Made by a program: the position numbers and the translations under genes
The notes under the pieces: model-generated
What the model saw: the letters and a program-made list of their open reading frames with translations, nothing else
The model's database searches: none
Told to the model about the DNA's origin: nothing
Origin: Oxyruncus cristatus
Taxonomy: Eukaryota > Chordata > Aves > Passeriformes > Cotingidae
Reading direction: 5' to 3'
Assembly (NCBI GenBank): GCA_013399855.1
Contig: VXAY01004332.1
Coordinates: 1-64,000 of the forward strand
Length of the DNA: 64,000 bases
Shown: positions 19,801-34,800 of the stretch, piece by piece
Numbering within the stretch: position 1 is the first letter of the stretch
How the letters are laid out: every line of letters starts with the position of its first letter

Positions 19801-22800
19801 CATCTGCATCCTCCAGCATTGGCGTTTCTAAACCAAGCAATTATTTACAGATCAGCGTGGGTTCTCTCACAGTGCAGCCTGGCCAGGTGGGCCCCAAGGA
19901 AGCAAGATTTCCCAGTATGACAGAAACACAAACGGGAAGAAACCTCTGTAGGCTTCTATCCAGCCTTCTGCACAGAGTACAATCACTTTTAGCACTACAG
20001 AAGGTTGCCTTTGTCCGCCCAAAACCTTCAAGGTCTTGGAAACTTCCACAGACAGAGATCTCCCACCACCCCAGTGGTCTGTTTCAGGGTTTGTTGAAGG
20101 TTTTTTTCCGCATTCAATTTGAATCTCTTAAGCTGCAGACTGTGGCTATTGTCCCTCATGCCACAGGAGTATCCATGGAGCTGTTTACTCTGCCAGGCAA
20201 TAAGGGAACTGCCTGGCATCCCATCACCACCCCTGAGCCATGCTCAGCACCTGAGGTTATTAAGATTTCTACAAGTTGCAGACTACAGTAAGCACTGGTG
20301 AGTCAGAATTAGAGAACTGTGCTTGCCCTGCATTTCCACACCCAGACCAGCTTTCCTCTGCTCTCACAGTCTTCTGCTTTTCTCTCATCTCACCTGCCCA
20401 AGCTCTCACATTTCCTGACAATCCTATGAGGGTCCAAAGCATGTGTCAGCCTTCTGTAGCAGCATAAAGCTGGGGCTATGGAAGGAGACTTATGCCACTA
20501 AATAGCAAGTGCTCTAAAATCATTTTATGAGAACAAGACATCAGACTCACTCTCTCCTGGGATGTAATCTTGATTCTCCCTATGGATGTGCTTTGTCAGG
20601 CGTGGGACCAGTGCTACTGTTGCTCCATCAGGCACCTGCACACAAGCAAAACAATGACTTTCAAAGAAAATGGCATATGTTCCTCATCAGCACAGCAGGC
20701 AGTGCTTGTAGACCAAAACAGACTATACCATAAGTAGAAAAAGGGACAGAAAGAGGAATTTTTGGAGCACCATCACTGTCTTTCCTGCTGGTGAGAAAAT
20801 CTTGTCTGTACCAATTAAAAAACTGACGTGCAAAGTACAATGAAGATAATACTCAGGGACTGAGGTCATTCACGTCTAGAACATGTTGCACCAAAGAATG
20901 ACATATTGGTGCAAGATATGACACGTTGGTGCAAGGTAATTAAAAAAAACTCCCTCTTTCCATTCCTAGAAGATACTTTGCGGGCCAGTGCGTCATCACC
21001 TGCTAACTGATCTGGACTGGAACATGAACAGATCCAGCACATCACCTCCACTGCAGCAGCCACCAGGCATGAACTTGTGCATCTCCTTCCAAGCTCCACA
21101 CCTGCCCCCATCTCAGGTACAGTTAAGGACAGGGCTGTGTTTGTTAAAGTCAGAGTGCAGGCCACAGCACTAACTTAATTTGAATACGATGCTGCAAGAA
21201 AGGTCCAGCCTTTTGACAGTGACCCATCAGGAGCCAGAGCCACAAACAGAGCATGACAGTGACGGAAGATGAGAGGAGAGGCAAGACAATGGCAGACTGA
21301 GTTCTGACCTTGTAGTGCTGAAGGGTGTTCAGACGTTTCCAAGTCCCTTGAACAACAGATGTCACATCCTCATCGGACAGTATCAGATGACCTGCCAGCC
21401 CTGATCTCCACTCTACAGCCATTGAAACACAGAAAATGAACAGATTAAGCGTTAATTCGAGGCATCATCTGCTTCAACCTGGTTGACCTCATTACACACC
21501 CTCTGATTTTCTTCAACCTTTACCCAGGCTATTTCACAGACAACATAACCTGAGCAAGTACCTGTAACAGTGCTGTCCTGCAGTCACAGGACAGTCTCTC
21601 TCTAAGCACAGGGACAGGCGGCCTCATGGCCTCCCAGGTTCCACCTGTCAAGCTCCTACGACTTCTGTCAGACTGTGACTCTTCAAGCAGGTGGTTCAAA
21701 CGACAAATATCCATCCATAGTTCTTACCTGCTACTTCTCGGTACCTTCTCTTTGCTAAATGTCACCACTATTCAGCAACAGCAAAGAACGAAGATGATGG
21801 AAAACAGTAGTTTCCCTCACAATGTAAGTTCTACCATTCATTAAGTACTGTGGGCAAAACCCTTGCTGACAGATTACTGAGAGGCTGCCATTGGCTCCAC
21901 TGCCAGGAAGAGCCAGTCTCTGACCACAGAATCTTCCAACTGCACTCAAATCCACCTCCCCTCCCACACATTTTATGTACTTTTTTCTATATCCCCTTGC
22001 CCAAGCTATTGCTATGGTCTGAGTGTGGCAAAGAACACCATGAAATGGAACAAGCTGAACCCAACTGCCTCCTGCCAACTCCTGCTTCTTGCTGTTACAG
22101 CCCCTTTCCTGCATCATGTCCTGTTGGGTCCAGCCAGAGCATGAGATCCTTGTTCAGTGGCTCTGGACAACCAGCAGAGAACGACAAACATCAGTGTGCA
22201 CAGATAGCCAACCACCACTCCTCCACTTCCTCACTGAGCTTTGGCACCAAGGAGTTCTGCTCACCGAGGTCCAGGGTGTCTGGGTCTGGCCGGTGACAGT
22301 AGGGTGTCCCTTTGTAGATCTGGTCCAGGATTTTCTCCTTCACCTGTGTTATGGTATCACAGTCCAGCACTTTTGCAGAAATCCCTTGGGAGTCTTCTGC
22401 CCCTCCTGCACCAACTCCTGCTTGTGTCAAAGCATTTAAGGTCTGGGGAAGAAAAGGTCACAGCTACTCAGCTGATAAGATTACATCTGGCACATTTACA
22501 CCTTTGATGGTTGGCATTTAGGCAAGTTAACAGCTCGTCCTTTCACTAGGAGTTTCAGAAAAGAGAACATTACAAATGTTAAACACCCTGTTCTCAGTGT
22601 TGTGTCAAGAGCTGGAAGCCAATTCAACAGCATTGCCGAGGAGCTTCAAAGTGCCATCAGCAATGTCATCCCCTTATTTCCAGACACAGAGCGCAGCACA
22701 TACACCAGATTACTGTGGTGAAGGTTCCTATCGGCCTGGGGCAAAGGCACCGGATTTAACAGAGCTCTTGCTCAACTACGGACTTGTGCTGCTGGGACAA

Positions 22801-25800
22801 ATCTGGCTCCCAGGAGACAGCGTCAGGATGCTGCACTTCCGCCTCTGTAATGGGAGCAGAGATATTCAGCCCTGTCATACCAGAGAGGACAGAAGATCTG
22901 GTGCTTACCAGAGTCCGGTACTCCAGGTCCTCTCTCAGAAGGCGGTTGTCGTTCAGGGTATATTTGGCTTTCCCTGTCACCCAGTCAACTGGCCCTTTGT
23001 CCACCTGGTGCTTGATTCCTCGGAATAGCATGTAAAGGGGCTCCCCAACAGAATCCTGGCAACGGAAAGGAAGGAGAGAAATTCAGCTTGCTCCTCCCAG
23101 CAGAACCCAAGGGCTTGGAAACATGGACACCAAGCAGAAGGGGATCAGGACTGAGGATACAGCAGCTGAGCCACAGCAGGCAAAGACAGAGCCTGTGGCA
23201 ACAGCTTTGCTTTGTGCACAGGGAAAACGCACTGGTCAGCTACCAGGGAGATGCACACAACCAAAGCACTGCTCTGCCTCTGTGTCACTCATCTGAGAGA
23301 CTCCTTGCCACCCCCTCTCCAGGGAAAGGAATTAAACCAGTGTCTGTCCTCTCCATGCACAGACCAGCCTATGGCCAGTGTGTTTCAAAATAAAGGAGCT
23401 GCACTGAGCCCTCCATGAGCTGGAGAGGCATCCTGGAAAAAATGAGTGCTATTAATGCTGCTTTAAGCATCCCAGTTCCCAGTGAACAGCCCAGCTCTCT
23501 CACTCCTCACCCTGACACGCAGGATGACTCTGGCACTGCTTCAGCTGAGTGAGGCACAAAGCAAAGCTATGGCTGCCTGCCCTCTGTTGGCCCCTCTACA
23601 CCACAACGGGACAAAGAGCTCACCCTCACAAAGGCGTACAGGCAGATGGACATCCAGTTGGTTAGCAGCTTCTCTACCACTGTTTCTGTCCTGAAAGAGA
23701 GCATCAGGTTGGTCACAGGAATATGGTGCAGAGCGGGGGGAGATTTGGAGACAAAGATTCCTCCCTTTGAAAAAAGAGCACACTAGATAATGACACAGGG
23801 TGAAGGGAGAGAAAAAAAAAAAAGACGTTCGAGACCAGTAAGGTTAATGCTTCTGACACCACCTATTGAAAGCTCCTTTCAGCCTGAAGGAGGCACCAAA
23901 CGACAGGAGAGACAAGAAGCAGGGGATAGAGGAAAGCCTCTGGCAGTTCCCAAACAAGGGAAATCTTTTCAGGACGGACCAGACAAGGGGCTAATGGGGA
24001 TCTTAACATTGGAGATATCTCAGTTTAACTTCCAAACATGGCATGACCGTGAACCCAGGGACCTCTAAACAACAAAGTGGGATTAGCAGACTTGGCAGAG
24101 CCCTAGTACCTGAACACAGAGAAGAGCTGGTATACAGCAACTTCAAAAGAAGGATTTGGGGCAGGCAACTCCAGCTTCCTACTCTTTCTACACCTTTCTT
24201 GCTCTATTCCCTGCCTGGAGAGAGGGGTGTCATTGTTACAGCTTCCTCCCATTCCATGTATGGTCTCACAGCTGCAGCCCATGCCATGGTGCTGTCCTAC
24301 TCATGGGGGTTTCAGAGCTGGGCAGAAAGGCTCTGTCCCTCAGATAGCTGGTAGCCATGGCTGGCTCACTCACCTACGCAGCATCAGCTTGGGGTTCTTG
24401 GCCACGTACTGCTCCACAAGGTCATTCAGGAGCGTTTTGAGGATGTCAGTGAAGTACTCCAGCTTCCCATGCAGTGACACCGTGAGCAGCGATGCCACAT
24501 AGGCCCGGTCTCTCGGAGAGAAAGTGCGCTGGATTTCCAGAGTGTGGATGAACTGGTGGGGAGAGAGATAAGCCAGTGTGTGATTCTGCTGAAAACAAGG
24601 CAGTTACAGCTGCTGGCTCTAGGGAGAAGTGGTGCTGCAGGGAGCTATTGAGGAATGAACCTTAATAGACACCGCCCACTTTCTGCTGGCAGTGATGTGG
24701 CCCTGGTGCCACAGAAGGCTGCAAGCAGAGAGAGGGACATTACCTTGGTGAGGAAAAGCTTGCTGTTGAGCAGGTTGGAGAGCTGGACCAAGCCCTGCTC
24801 CACCGTCTGCCGCCGGCACTCAGGGATGTCCAGGTCCCTTTGCAGTGGTGACTCACGGTGGCCCGGGAAGAAAATGCGTTCTGCATAGGACTTGTAGTCC
24901 AGGAAGGGGATCCCTGTGCCCACAAGGTCACTTGTGAGGTCCATCATCTCAGTCATCAGGTCTGAGGGAAAGGAAACACCCATGAGGTTGACACAATTGA
25001 CATGATCACACAACTGGTGGTGCAGAGCGTGAGGTGAGTGCAGGAACCGGGGCCAGCAGGATGGGACTGAGAAAGAAGAAGGATGTTTCCTGTCAGGAAG
25101 AGGCACATGGCAGTCTCATTGCTACAACATTTAAACTAGAGTAGGCAGTGGGAGAAAATGCATGAGGAAAGTTCCAGTCAAGGGCTGGCTCCTAGTTTTA
25201 TAATGAGGAAGCCACTGTTCAGCACACGTCTGTGGTTACAGCCATAGCCTACAGTAGAGAGTATTAGACTTCCTGCTCCTCACTACTTCCCACATTAGTT
25301 GGGATTACAGTTGGAGTCACCTGCAGAGCTTCAGAGCCCTAAATCTCCCACAGCTGTAAGCAGCCCAAGTATAAGGTTTGCAGGCCCAGAACATGGGCTG
25401 CAAGAGACTGGGCTAGTAGCTGTCATTAAGATCTCTTCAAGTGTGCTGCCTTGGCCTTTAGCTCTTCATCTGAGTCTGGAGGAGGAACTGGAGAATGCGA
25501 GGGGTTTGTATAGATCACTGTGCTCTAAATTAAAGAAGAAAAAAGGAAGAATTTTGCTGCATGTTTCAATGCACTGGCACAGTTATTGCCTGCCCTGAGT
25601 TACACAGACAAGTACGCAGGAATGGGAAGAGAGGTAGGGCTGAGTGGTTCCTTAAGCTTCCCTGAAGCTGCAAGAACCTACGAGCTCAGTGACTGACCTG
25701 TGAATTCCTTTTTGCATCTGTCCCGAACACTTGTTTCCAGATTTTCCAGCTGGATTTGAACTTTCTTGTAATCTCTCAGAGCCTGTTTGCTCTTCCTCCT

Positions 25801-28800
25801 GCAACAAGAAGCAGAATTGTTCCCAGTGGCACTGACCCAGGGACTGTCCTTGCCAACTGTTGTGTTGCTGCCAAAGGCTCCAGGGCAATTGGTGTTGAGC
25901 CGATTTCTACTGAACATCATCTTTGCAGGATGCCAGAGTTCCACAAACTAGATGTGCCTCTTGGAGCACCCATTAGGTGTGGGCTCTGAGTAAACCACAG
26001 TGCAGGCTGTGCCCAACAGGTGCATGGTGCTTCCCACATCCAACAGCACCAGGGGCTCAGAATTTGGCACAAAATAAAGAGAACTAAGACCTTGTTTAGG
26101 CCCGAGATGTACACGCTTGGTCACATCCACTGAAAATGTTGTGAGGAACTTAAAGACCTCATACAATGCCAGAGTTTCTTACCTGTATATGAAGACGATG
26201 ACCAGAACAATCAGAGCCACAAAGGAGGCACCAACACCCAAACCAATCTGTGCCTCCAGGGGGAAGGTGAGCTGGCTCTCCGTGTCATACTGCACTCGGC
26301 CCAGGAGGAAGTTCAGGTTTCCCATCTGTACCTATAAGAAAGCATATGACACGATGTAAGATCAGTGCAGGAAGGAAATACAAAGTCACAGGGCTTCTCC
26401 AGAATGGGCACAGGTGGCACACAGCTCCCCAGCAAAGCTGTCCCACAGCACGACTGAACCCAGCTACAGTGTTTGCTTTCAGGGAACATTAGGCATGTAA
26501 GATTAGCGCTGAGAACAAGAGCAGCTCCTTGCCACCCCCTGTCCTTCACCAGGGCTTCTACCTTTCCTCACTTTCCATCCCACTCCCACTTCCTGCTTGT
26601 GCTTCAAGAAACAACAGGGTTTCTTGCAGTGCTGCTGATTCCCTACCGTGAACTCTGGGAGCAAGTCCGTGCCCTCCCGCTTCGTGCGGTGCCGCGGAGC
26701 TGGCTGCTCGGAGGGGGGCTCACAGTAGAGATGATTCCTTGTTAGAGTCTTCACCACACAGATTCCTTCCCCAATCATAGCCATAACTTCATCCTTGGAA
26801 ATAGCCAGATCTAGATTTTCCCCCTGCAACAGATGTGAAACAGCACATCAAAGCAGGGGAAGAAACAACTCTGTATTTCTGTGGCGCCAGAGAAGATGGA
26901 GGAAACCAATACTATGGGACGAAAGTAGCCTTTTTTTTCCTCTCTGATTAGGCTCACATCTGAATTGGCTGCAGGAGTTAATTTTGTAAGCTAAAAAATT
27001 CACTTGCATACGATCTAGATTACAGCTTTAGGACCCGTAGCATGCTGCATAAGTACAGTTATAAATAGCCTGTCCTCTTAAGGCTCTTCAGCCACAGCAC
27101 AGCTAAGCTCAACTCTTCCCTCTGTGTACATATTTAAAAAGATAGTCTCATGTCAGTTAACCCACACACTCAGGTGAATCTATCAATGCCTTCCAAAGGT
27201 GTAACACATCAGTGCTACTGCTCTTATCTGCTTCAATTTTGAAAGATTAAGACTTCTTTTTTTAATAAAAGCATGCTAACTGATGTTAATCACATTTTTA
27301 TGTTTCAATGCTTTCTAAACCCACAGCTCTGCCAGTGTATTCCGACAGGATGGCAAATCAACCTCCTTGCTCTTTGGAAGTTCTTTTTCAGTCTTTTCAA
27401 ACTGCCCTATTCTCCAACATGCATTCAACCCCAAGGCAGCAGTCTAGACATTTCTAGACTCGTATGGCCTCAAAGTTTTCACTCGTGCAAAAAAAGAGCA
27501 AGCGAAGAAACTGCATCTCCAGCTGTAGCCAATAGTTTTCTTAACGAGTATTGGACTAGAAAGTACCTTTCCATACAAAGGAAATACCTCAGAGATTTTT
27601 TTTTGTTTTCACATGTACAGTAAAAACATCAGCCACTCTGCACTTCCATGTCGTATTTAAAGAGTGATTTTCCTGCCTGCACCTAGTAAGGTCTTCCCTA
27701 CTGGCAAGATTCTTTTGCTCCTAAGTTACTTCTAGAGGAAAAAAGCCAGGACCTGAGAAAAGGGGGGATAATTTAGTACTAACATCTTATATACAAATAG
27801 TTTATTTAGGATTAAAACTAAAAAAGCACAGAAGTTCCCACAAGCCCTATGAAGCCCTTAACAATGTTTTATGGGCTCAGGAGGCTTTTTTTGATGCACT
27901 CTTTTCCTTCCTCTCATGTACCATTTCTCATAGGCCAAAGCAGATGTGCTGTGAGAGGTTGCAACCGTGACAAATGTCTTAAAAACCTTGGATGCTGCAT
28001 GACACCAATTTGAAACACTCAGCTTGGAAACAACTCGGTACAATAAACATTAATTCCAGCTAGTTTTTGTGTTACCTCTACGGAGATGACACTTCCTGGC
28101 TTGTGACGATATGGTTTGGCAGGATCCTCAGCATTCAGTGGTTTTAGGACGGGGTTGACTTCATAAGAGAAGGGCATGGGATGCAGCGAGTTGAAATCAA
28201 AGCTCAGATTATCCAGAATAAATTCCAGTTTGATACGGACACTCCTCAACAGCAGGTTGATGGCTGGAGTTTTGCACAGGATCAGGTAGGAGGAGTTAAC
28301 AAGACATGGTTCTTCAAACTAAAAGCAAAAGGCAAAAAAAGTGTCAGTAGTGGAACACCAGTGCTTCTCCTGCAGCTTGCAATACTTCCCATTCTGAGCA
28401 ATCTGGGGCCAGTCTGCATTCCTCTCACCTGGAGCAATGCCAGAGGAACTCTGCTTAACTGTAGAGGGGAAAAATCCAAGATCTGAGGAATTCCCCATGT
28501 TCCTCTAAGGAAGGTTTTCATAGCACTGGTTTTGTTGGAAGGTCTCAGTGGTGGGAATCAGCTCTGATATTCCCCTGGCAGCAAATTTTGGAGAGAGACC
28601 TGCTTTAGATCTCCCTGCTCTGACAGAATGGGACCAAACACCTTCAATGCATGGCTGATTTCCCAGCCTGAACGCTTCTGTGAAAGTGTTCCCGTGCCCA
28701 GCTGGATACATTTTATACATTTGGTGAAAGTATTAGTCTGGTTTTTTATTGCCCTACAGCCACAAATGCTTTCCCAAGAACATTGGTAAAACCAGCTGGT

Positions 28801-31800
28801 ATTTATCCATGTGCATCAGAAGCACATTCTCTCAGTTTATGTAAAGGAAGCCCTCTCTCATTTGCACCAGTAATACAAATTCTTATTGTACTTGGGTGGC
28901 TAAACACCCTCTACCTCTGCAAAATTCTGCTGCATGCTCTGTGACCTTGGTGACCACATCAATACCTCTGTAGTGACCCATCTCAGCAGACTGGCAGCAG
29001 GAGAGTAGAAAATGTTGGTGGCACTGGTAATTTCAGTAACTCTGCCTGGTTTTGTATCTCAGACTGAAAGAGAGCTCAGAGACTATGGGGATGGGCTGAA
29101 CTGTGCAAAAGGAAGAGTCTGGAGTGTGAACATGCTGAGCCACACAAGCTCTCTGGCTCAGCTGCAGATTCCTTTATCTCCACACTGCTGCCCTGATATT
29201 TCTGTCCCACATCACAATCCTGCACATCTCTAAACAGAAGCAGACCCAACCCATGGAAAGGTTTGTGAAAGTGCTTAACCTCTCAGTCTGGCAGAGAAAA
29301 ATTTCACTCAGCCAAGATTGTTGATACGATCCATGCAGGTAACAGCAACTAGGGGGAAAAAGCCCTGTGGACAGAAAGTCCCCCATCCAGAGGCAGACAC
29401 ATCAACCTGTGTGCACCCACATCCCCACTGAGCACTTTGCCATGCTACCTGCTGGATGCTGCACAGAGAATCCTCAGGACACTCGGAGTCTGGGATGATT
29501 CTGCGCCATCGTCCCGCTCCTCGGCGCCGGCGTTCAGAGGGAGAAACTGTAACTCGGATCTTCGGTTTCTGTACAACATCCAAGTTGTATCCATGAACTC
29601 TGAGCACTCTCCCTCCACTGAAAGAGGAAAGTAGCTGATTTCACCCACCTGTTATTCATTAGCTCCATTTTGCCCGTGCTGCCACCCTTCTGCTTATGCT
29701 TTTTCCTACAAGCCTGGCTTTACCCCAAAGTGCAACTCAGCAGACAGGGGCTGCTGGTGCTGGAGTACCTGCCTGGATTGCCCAGGGAAGGTGCTGGAGT
29801 ACCCACCCTCAGCACACAGCCCCAGGGAAGGAGCATTCAAGTCTTTGTACCTGAGGAAGCTTTTAGGTGGCTCTGCAAAAGTGATGTTGGGATCCAGAGT
29901 ATACTTGAAGAGGGATCCTTCCAGTCTCCGCTCTTGGTCCCCATATTTGATGGTGACTGGGAGTTCTGCAGACACGTTGCTGGGACTCGTCTGGCAGGCC
30001 AGCTGATCCTCCGTCATCTCGGAGAGGCTTGGAGAGACAGAAGAGAGAACAAGGGATTAGCACAGCCACTGCAGAGACAGACTTTGTAGTACCATGCCTT
30101 TCTCTTTGCAGACAGTCTGCAAAGCTCTGCTGAAAGCTCTTGTGCCTTATCTAAGCAAGCAGTAACTGCAGGGCACTTGTCAGGCAGCAGTGTATGGACA
30201 AAAAGCAGGTACAGTCACTGTCCAGACTGAAGAGACTGGGCACAGCTACCAAGGCATGTGCCCCTTCTCACCAGCACTGAGGTTAGTCAGGGGTACATGT
30301 CCCAGGGTGCAGGAGAACAAGCAGCTCTCAGGGTTAGGCTGCAGGAGCCAACTGCAGCTCCCCATCAGTGACAGCAGAGTGTCAGGATGGGGTACAGTCC
30401 TGTCGAGAGACATGGCAGAACAGAGTTGTGTAGCGCTGCTCATGTCCAAGGGATGTGGGCAGGAATCTAGGATGGTCAATGCTGCTGCCATGACCCTCAA
30501 GGGGAGGATCCCCTGGAACACAGAGGAGAGCAGAACTCCAGCTGCTTCTGCTAAGGGCTGAGCCAGGCAGCACCACACGCTGTGGGGCTCTGGGAAGGAC
30601 TCAGGGCAGTGCACAGCCAGCACATGGGCAGGGGCTGATCTTACATTTGGCAAGGGAGGTCTCCAAGCAGGACACTGATCTCGTTAGGATGCCCAGTCAG
30701 CAGCTTGGAGCCCAGAAGGGTAAGGCAGGTTCCTCCTGCTTTGGGGCCCTGAGTTGGAACAATGGATTTCAGCTCTGGGTTCTAGAAGAGGGAGGGGGGG
30801 CGGGGGGGAAAAAAGAAAAAAAGAAGTGAGTGACAAGGACCTTAAAAGACAAGACAAGAAAAGGAAACAGCAGAACATGTTCAGTGACCTCCAATGCTCT
30901 GAAAGTAGAAGCTACAGTTCCCAATCACAGGCAGGCCTCAGCTAGGCTCTAGCAGCTACCTCACAGAGCAGAGACAACAAAGGAGGGATCAGTCACACCA
31001 GCAAGAACCAGAAATTCGGGACCTTTCCACAGGCTGCCAAAGGCAGATGGATGCTGCAACCAGCAGAGCTGTGAGCCTCACACACACAACCCTAGGATTA
31101 ACAGTTCAAAGGGATTGTTCAGATCAGTAATTGGATTAATAACTCAGGTTAGGAAAAACAAGGTAGCAAATAAATTGTTTGTCTAGCAGATGAGGAGATT
31201 ACCAGCAGGGAGCCCTGAGAATTTGTGTTGAGACCTGTGTTGTTAAATGTACTTGTAGGTGACCTGGAAAGGGGAAATAAAATTCGATAAATTATTCAGA
31301 GTAACAAAAAAAAAACTTTGTACCAATGAGGAGCTGCAGCAAAATTTAGAGAAGTCAGGCAGGGTGGCACAAGTAACTCACTGCTGATAAATGAAAAGCA
31401 AGATCCATGAAGCGAGAAGAACAAGAAGACTACAGGAAAAAAAAGCCAACCACGTGTACAAAGCTGTGAGTCTCTAAGTAATTCCTGCTCATTCAAGAGA
31501 GCTTTGGTACCTGTATAACTGTACCAGCTGTAAGCACAGATCTCAACAAAAACATACCAAGTGGTAGGAATTACCGGGAAGTGAAGTAAGAAAAGAAACA
31601 TTTTTATGCCACACTAAAAATTCCTTTTGCACTTCCCATCAGTGCCTCAAAATGGTGGTAACAGAACCAAAATCAAGAGAAGAGCAACAGCATAGTTCAG
31701 TATGTATATATGGTTCCACAGAGCCAAAAATGGAAGAGTCCAATAGTTTTCTGCATCTCTCTCCCCTTCCTGTGGGAGAAGGAGACAAGCAACTAGATAC

Positions 31801-34800
31801 ATAATTTGTAAGTTATGCAGCAAGGATGAAAAAGGAGTAATTGTATTTAAAAATTGCTTAAATATTATTTCATAGATGCTGGATTTAAGATATCAAAAAG
31901 TTAACAGAAACATGTTTAAAAATAATAGGAAACATTTCTCCATACAGTGCTCCGGAACTCGGGACTTACTGCAACCAGCTGCTGAAGGTCAGAAGCTAAA
32001 AGTGTATTCAAACAACAATTTGCAAATTAACAAAAGGAAAGTCAGAAGTCTTAGTACGATGTCAAGCCATCAATAAAAAATAAAAAAATCTTCAAACTCC
32101 TCTTTTTTTAAGCATTTAATAGTTACTATTGTAAAAAAACCCTATAAAATCAGTAGACTACAGGATCTTTAGTATTACCTAGTACAGCTGTTCTTATAAT
32201 CTAAAGAGGGAGTTGAGGGAGAACAAAACAAAACAAAACGAATCCCAACACACCACACCAGAAGTGCCTGGTAGAGCCTCGTAAGTTCACGCAGCAAACA
32301 AACAGCCATTTAGCAGGGATACTGGAAAAACAAGGGAGGTATTCAAGTTATGTTACCTGATAGGTGAAAACATGCCCAGAAACTCCTCGTCCTCCTCCGG
32401 GCACTTCCACCACAATATGCCCAAATCTCTCGGTCCAGCTCCCGCCAGTGACGCACACGATACTGCAGGACAATCCAAGAACAGTGTCACACCAGGGAAA
32501 AGCAGATGAGATGCATCCATCACTTCATGTCCTCAAACCATCCAGCAACCACTGGTCCCTTCTTTCAGCCTTGTCTCATGCTCAGAATATAAAACCAAAC
32601 ACCGAGAAACATCTCTAAAAGATGGATTAGGTGCAGCAGAAAAAAACAGGGCCCAGTTCCAAACAGGCCCATCCTATCTAAGATTATTCTTTCTGGGACA
32701 GACAGGAATGATGCCCACTGTAGCACAGATGCATGAAGATTCCAAGAACTCTGCCATTGTCCAGAGCTAATCAAAATCAGCCACATCTTCAGGGACCCCA
32801 GGCCAGCAGTGGTCAAAGCACAGATTAGTGCTGTGTCTGATACAGGAGAAGACTCAAGACCGTGGGTTCAGCTGGCACCGGTCATCAGCCAGTGGCATCC
32901 AGAACCAGCCAGAGCCCCTGATCTGCACCAACCATTCTTCCCAGCCCTTTTTCCAGACATAATTTAATGTGGGAGATGTCAACAAGGTGAAAAGTCAAGT
33001 CAAACTAAGAAAAGAGCAGCAGGGAATCCCATGTTACAGCACTGATTTGCTAACAGAAAAACTACTCTGCAGGAGACTTCCCAGCCTTCCTGCACAGCAC
33101 GAGAATTAATTTTGTCTGGGCCTTGCTCAGGAGTGGGTTCCAGGTTCACAGCTATATCCCCTCAACTAAAGAGGCTCAGGAATTTGAACTTAGGCAGTGC
33201 AGTCCAAGCCAAGACACTGTGATGCCAGGTGATTTATAGGTAGAGAACACAGACAGTGCTAAGCACAGGAAGATTATGCTCTAGTTCTAGGACGCAAACA
33301 GAAAGCAGATGGATCCAGACAAACAAAGCACACGGACAGGACAATACAGCAGGCCATTCCCAGCAGGACCTTACCTGGCTCCCAGAGGGAAGGGTGCTAC
33401 AACTATTGCTACCACAGAATAGAAAAACATTTGTGATAGCTCTGGCAAGAGGTTACTCACAATTGCTCTCCTCTTCTCCTGCTGGTTGTTTGGCTCCTCT
33501 CCCTCCCTTGTGCAAGGCTCCCACCTACCTGCCCTGCCACAGGCCAACTACACAAATATCCCTTTCTCCTTGGTCCCCCAAGTCACACCTCCTGACACTT
33601 AATTATTGCCTTATTATATGGTTCTGTCCTGGCCAGACACACCAGCTATGCAGTTTGCTATCACTGACACGAGCTGGCTTCAGCAGGACAGGTCTTTCTG
33701 CTTCACCTCTCTCCCTTTGCCTCTGCTTTTACAAGCACTGTGTGACCTGCCAGGCAATCCTGGGGACCAGAAGGGTGGCATAGGGCCCACCAGGACTCCC
33801 TCACCTGTCCCTGGTCGAGAAGGTCTTTTCACTGGGTTTGTTCCTGGCAAGTGAAGACTGACAGTCTGGGGATGTGCCTCCAACCACATGTTCCCATCCT
33901 CACCCTGTGTTTAACACGGTCAGGATATTTCCCTATCAGCCACACTCACACAAGCCCTGTCCTTTGCTTTATTGAAGTCACCCTGTGGCTGGGAGAGACA
34001 CCCATGAACTGCAGGGCTCTGAGCCCACGAGTCCCTGACCTGGCTGGACTGCAGGCTCTGTATGGGCAGCGCGGTCGGAACGCGGCATCGCTGTTTGGCT
34101 GTCGCCTCGTACACAACCTTATTCCTCTAAGGTCACTGCCTGAGCAACTACTCAGACAGTGACCTTACTCAGGGCACTCCCTGGGAAATGGGCAAGGCCT
34201 AATACCTGCTACAGCAAAGGCAAAGACATCTCAGGCTGGGTCAGCAGCCAAGGGAAAAGCCAGCGCCTGCCTCTAGGAGGAGGCTTCACAGATACTCTAC
34301 CTGCTAGAGATCTCATACTCTTGAGCATCTACGGCACAGGGAATTCCTGCAACAGTGACAGTTTCTGCAATGTCTTGATGTTTCTGCCCGAGGTTTGAGC
34401 CAGTGATGGTGATTCTAGTGCCACCTTCCACTGGTCCAGACAGGGGGTACACCTGCAAAGACATCCGCGCACGTGTAAATGTCACAGTATCTCAGACCTC
34501 TGCAGTCTGGCGACTGATCTACAGCACAGGGCTCTTCAACTGCCCCATTACAAACTGTCTGCTTGTGTCACTGTTATTGACTCCTTTTACTGGCTTGGAC
34601 TAGTACCAGGTCACAGCCTCACCAGTAGAAAGGCCTTAAAGAACACCACAGTTGGAGCCTTCTTTCCCGTACCTCGCTGTTGCCAGCAGTCCCCACCCAG
34701 AGGTGATAATCCACTTAGAAGGCAAAGACTGCCCTGCTTTGCCTTCCTATTAACATGCTGACCACTCCACAGGGCATTTGTGCTGAAGAGTGGGAATGCA

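Noticed and set aside
22576..23028. Plus-strand open frame of 150 codons
   Set aside because: It overlaps PLXNB1 exon 26 on the other strand and has no recognisable protein similarity. It is a shadow of the exon.
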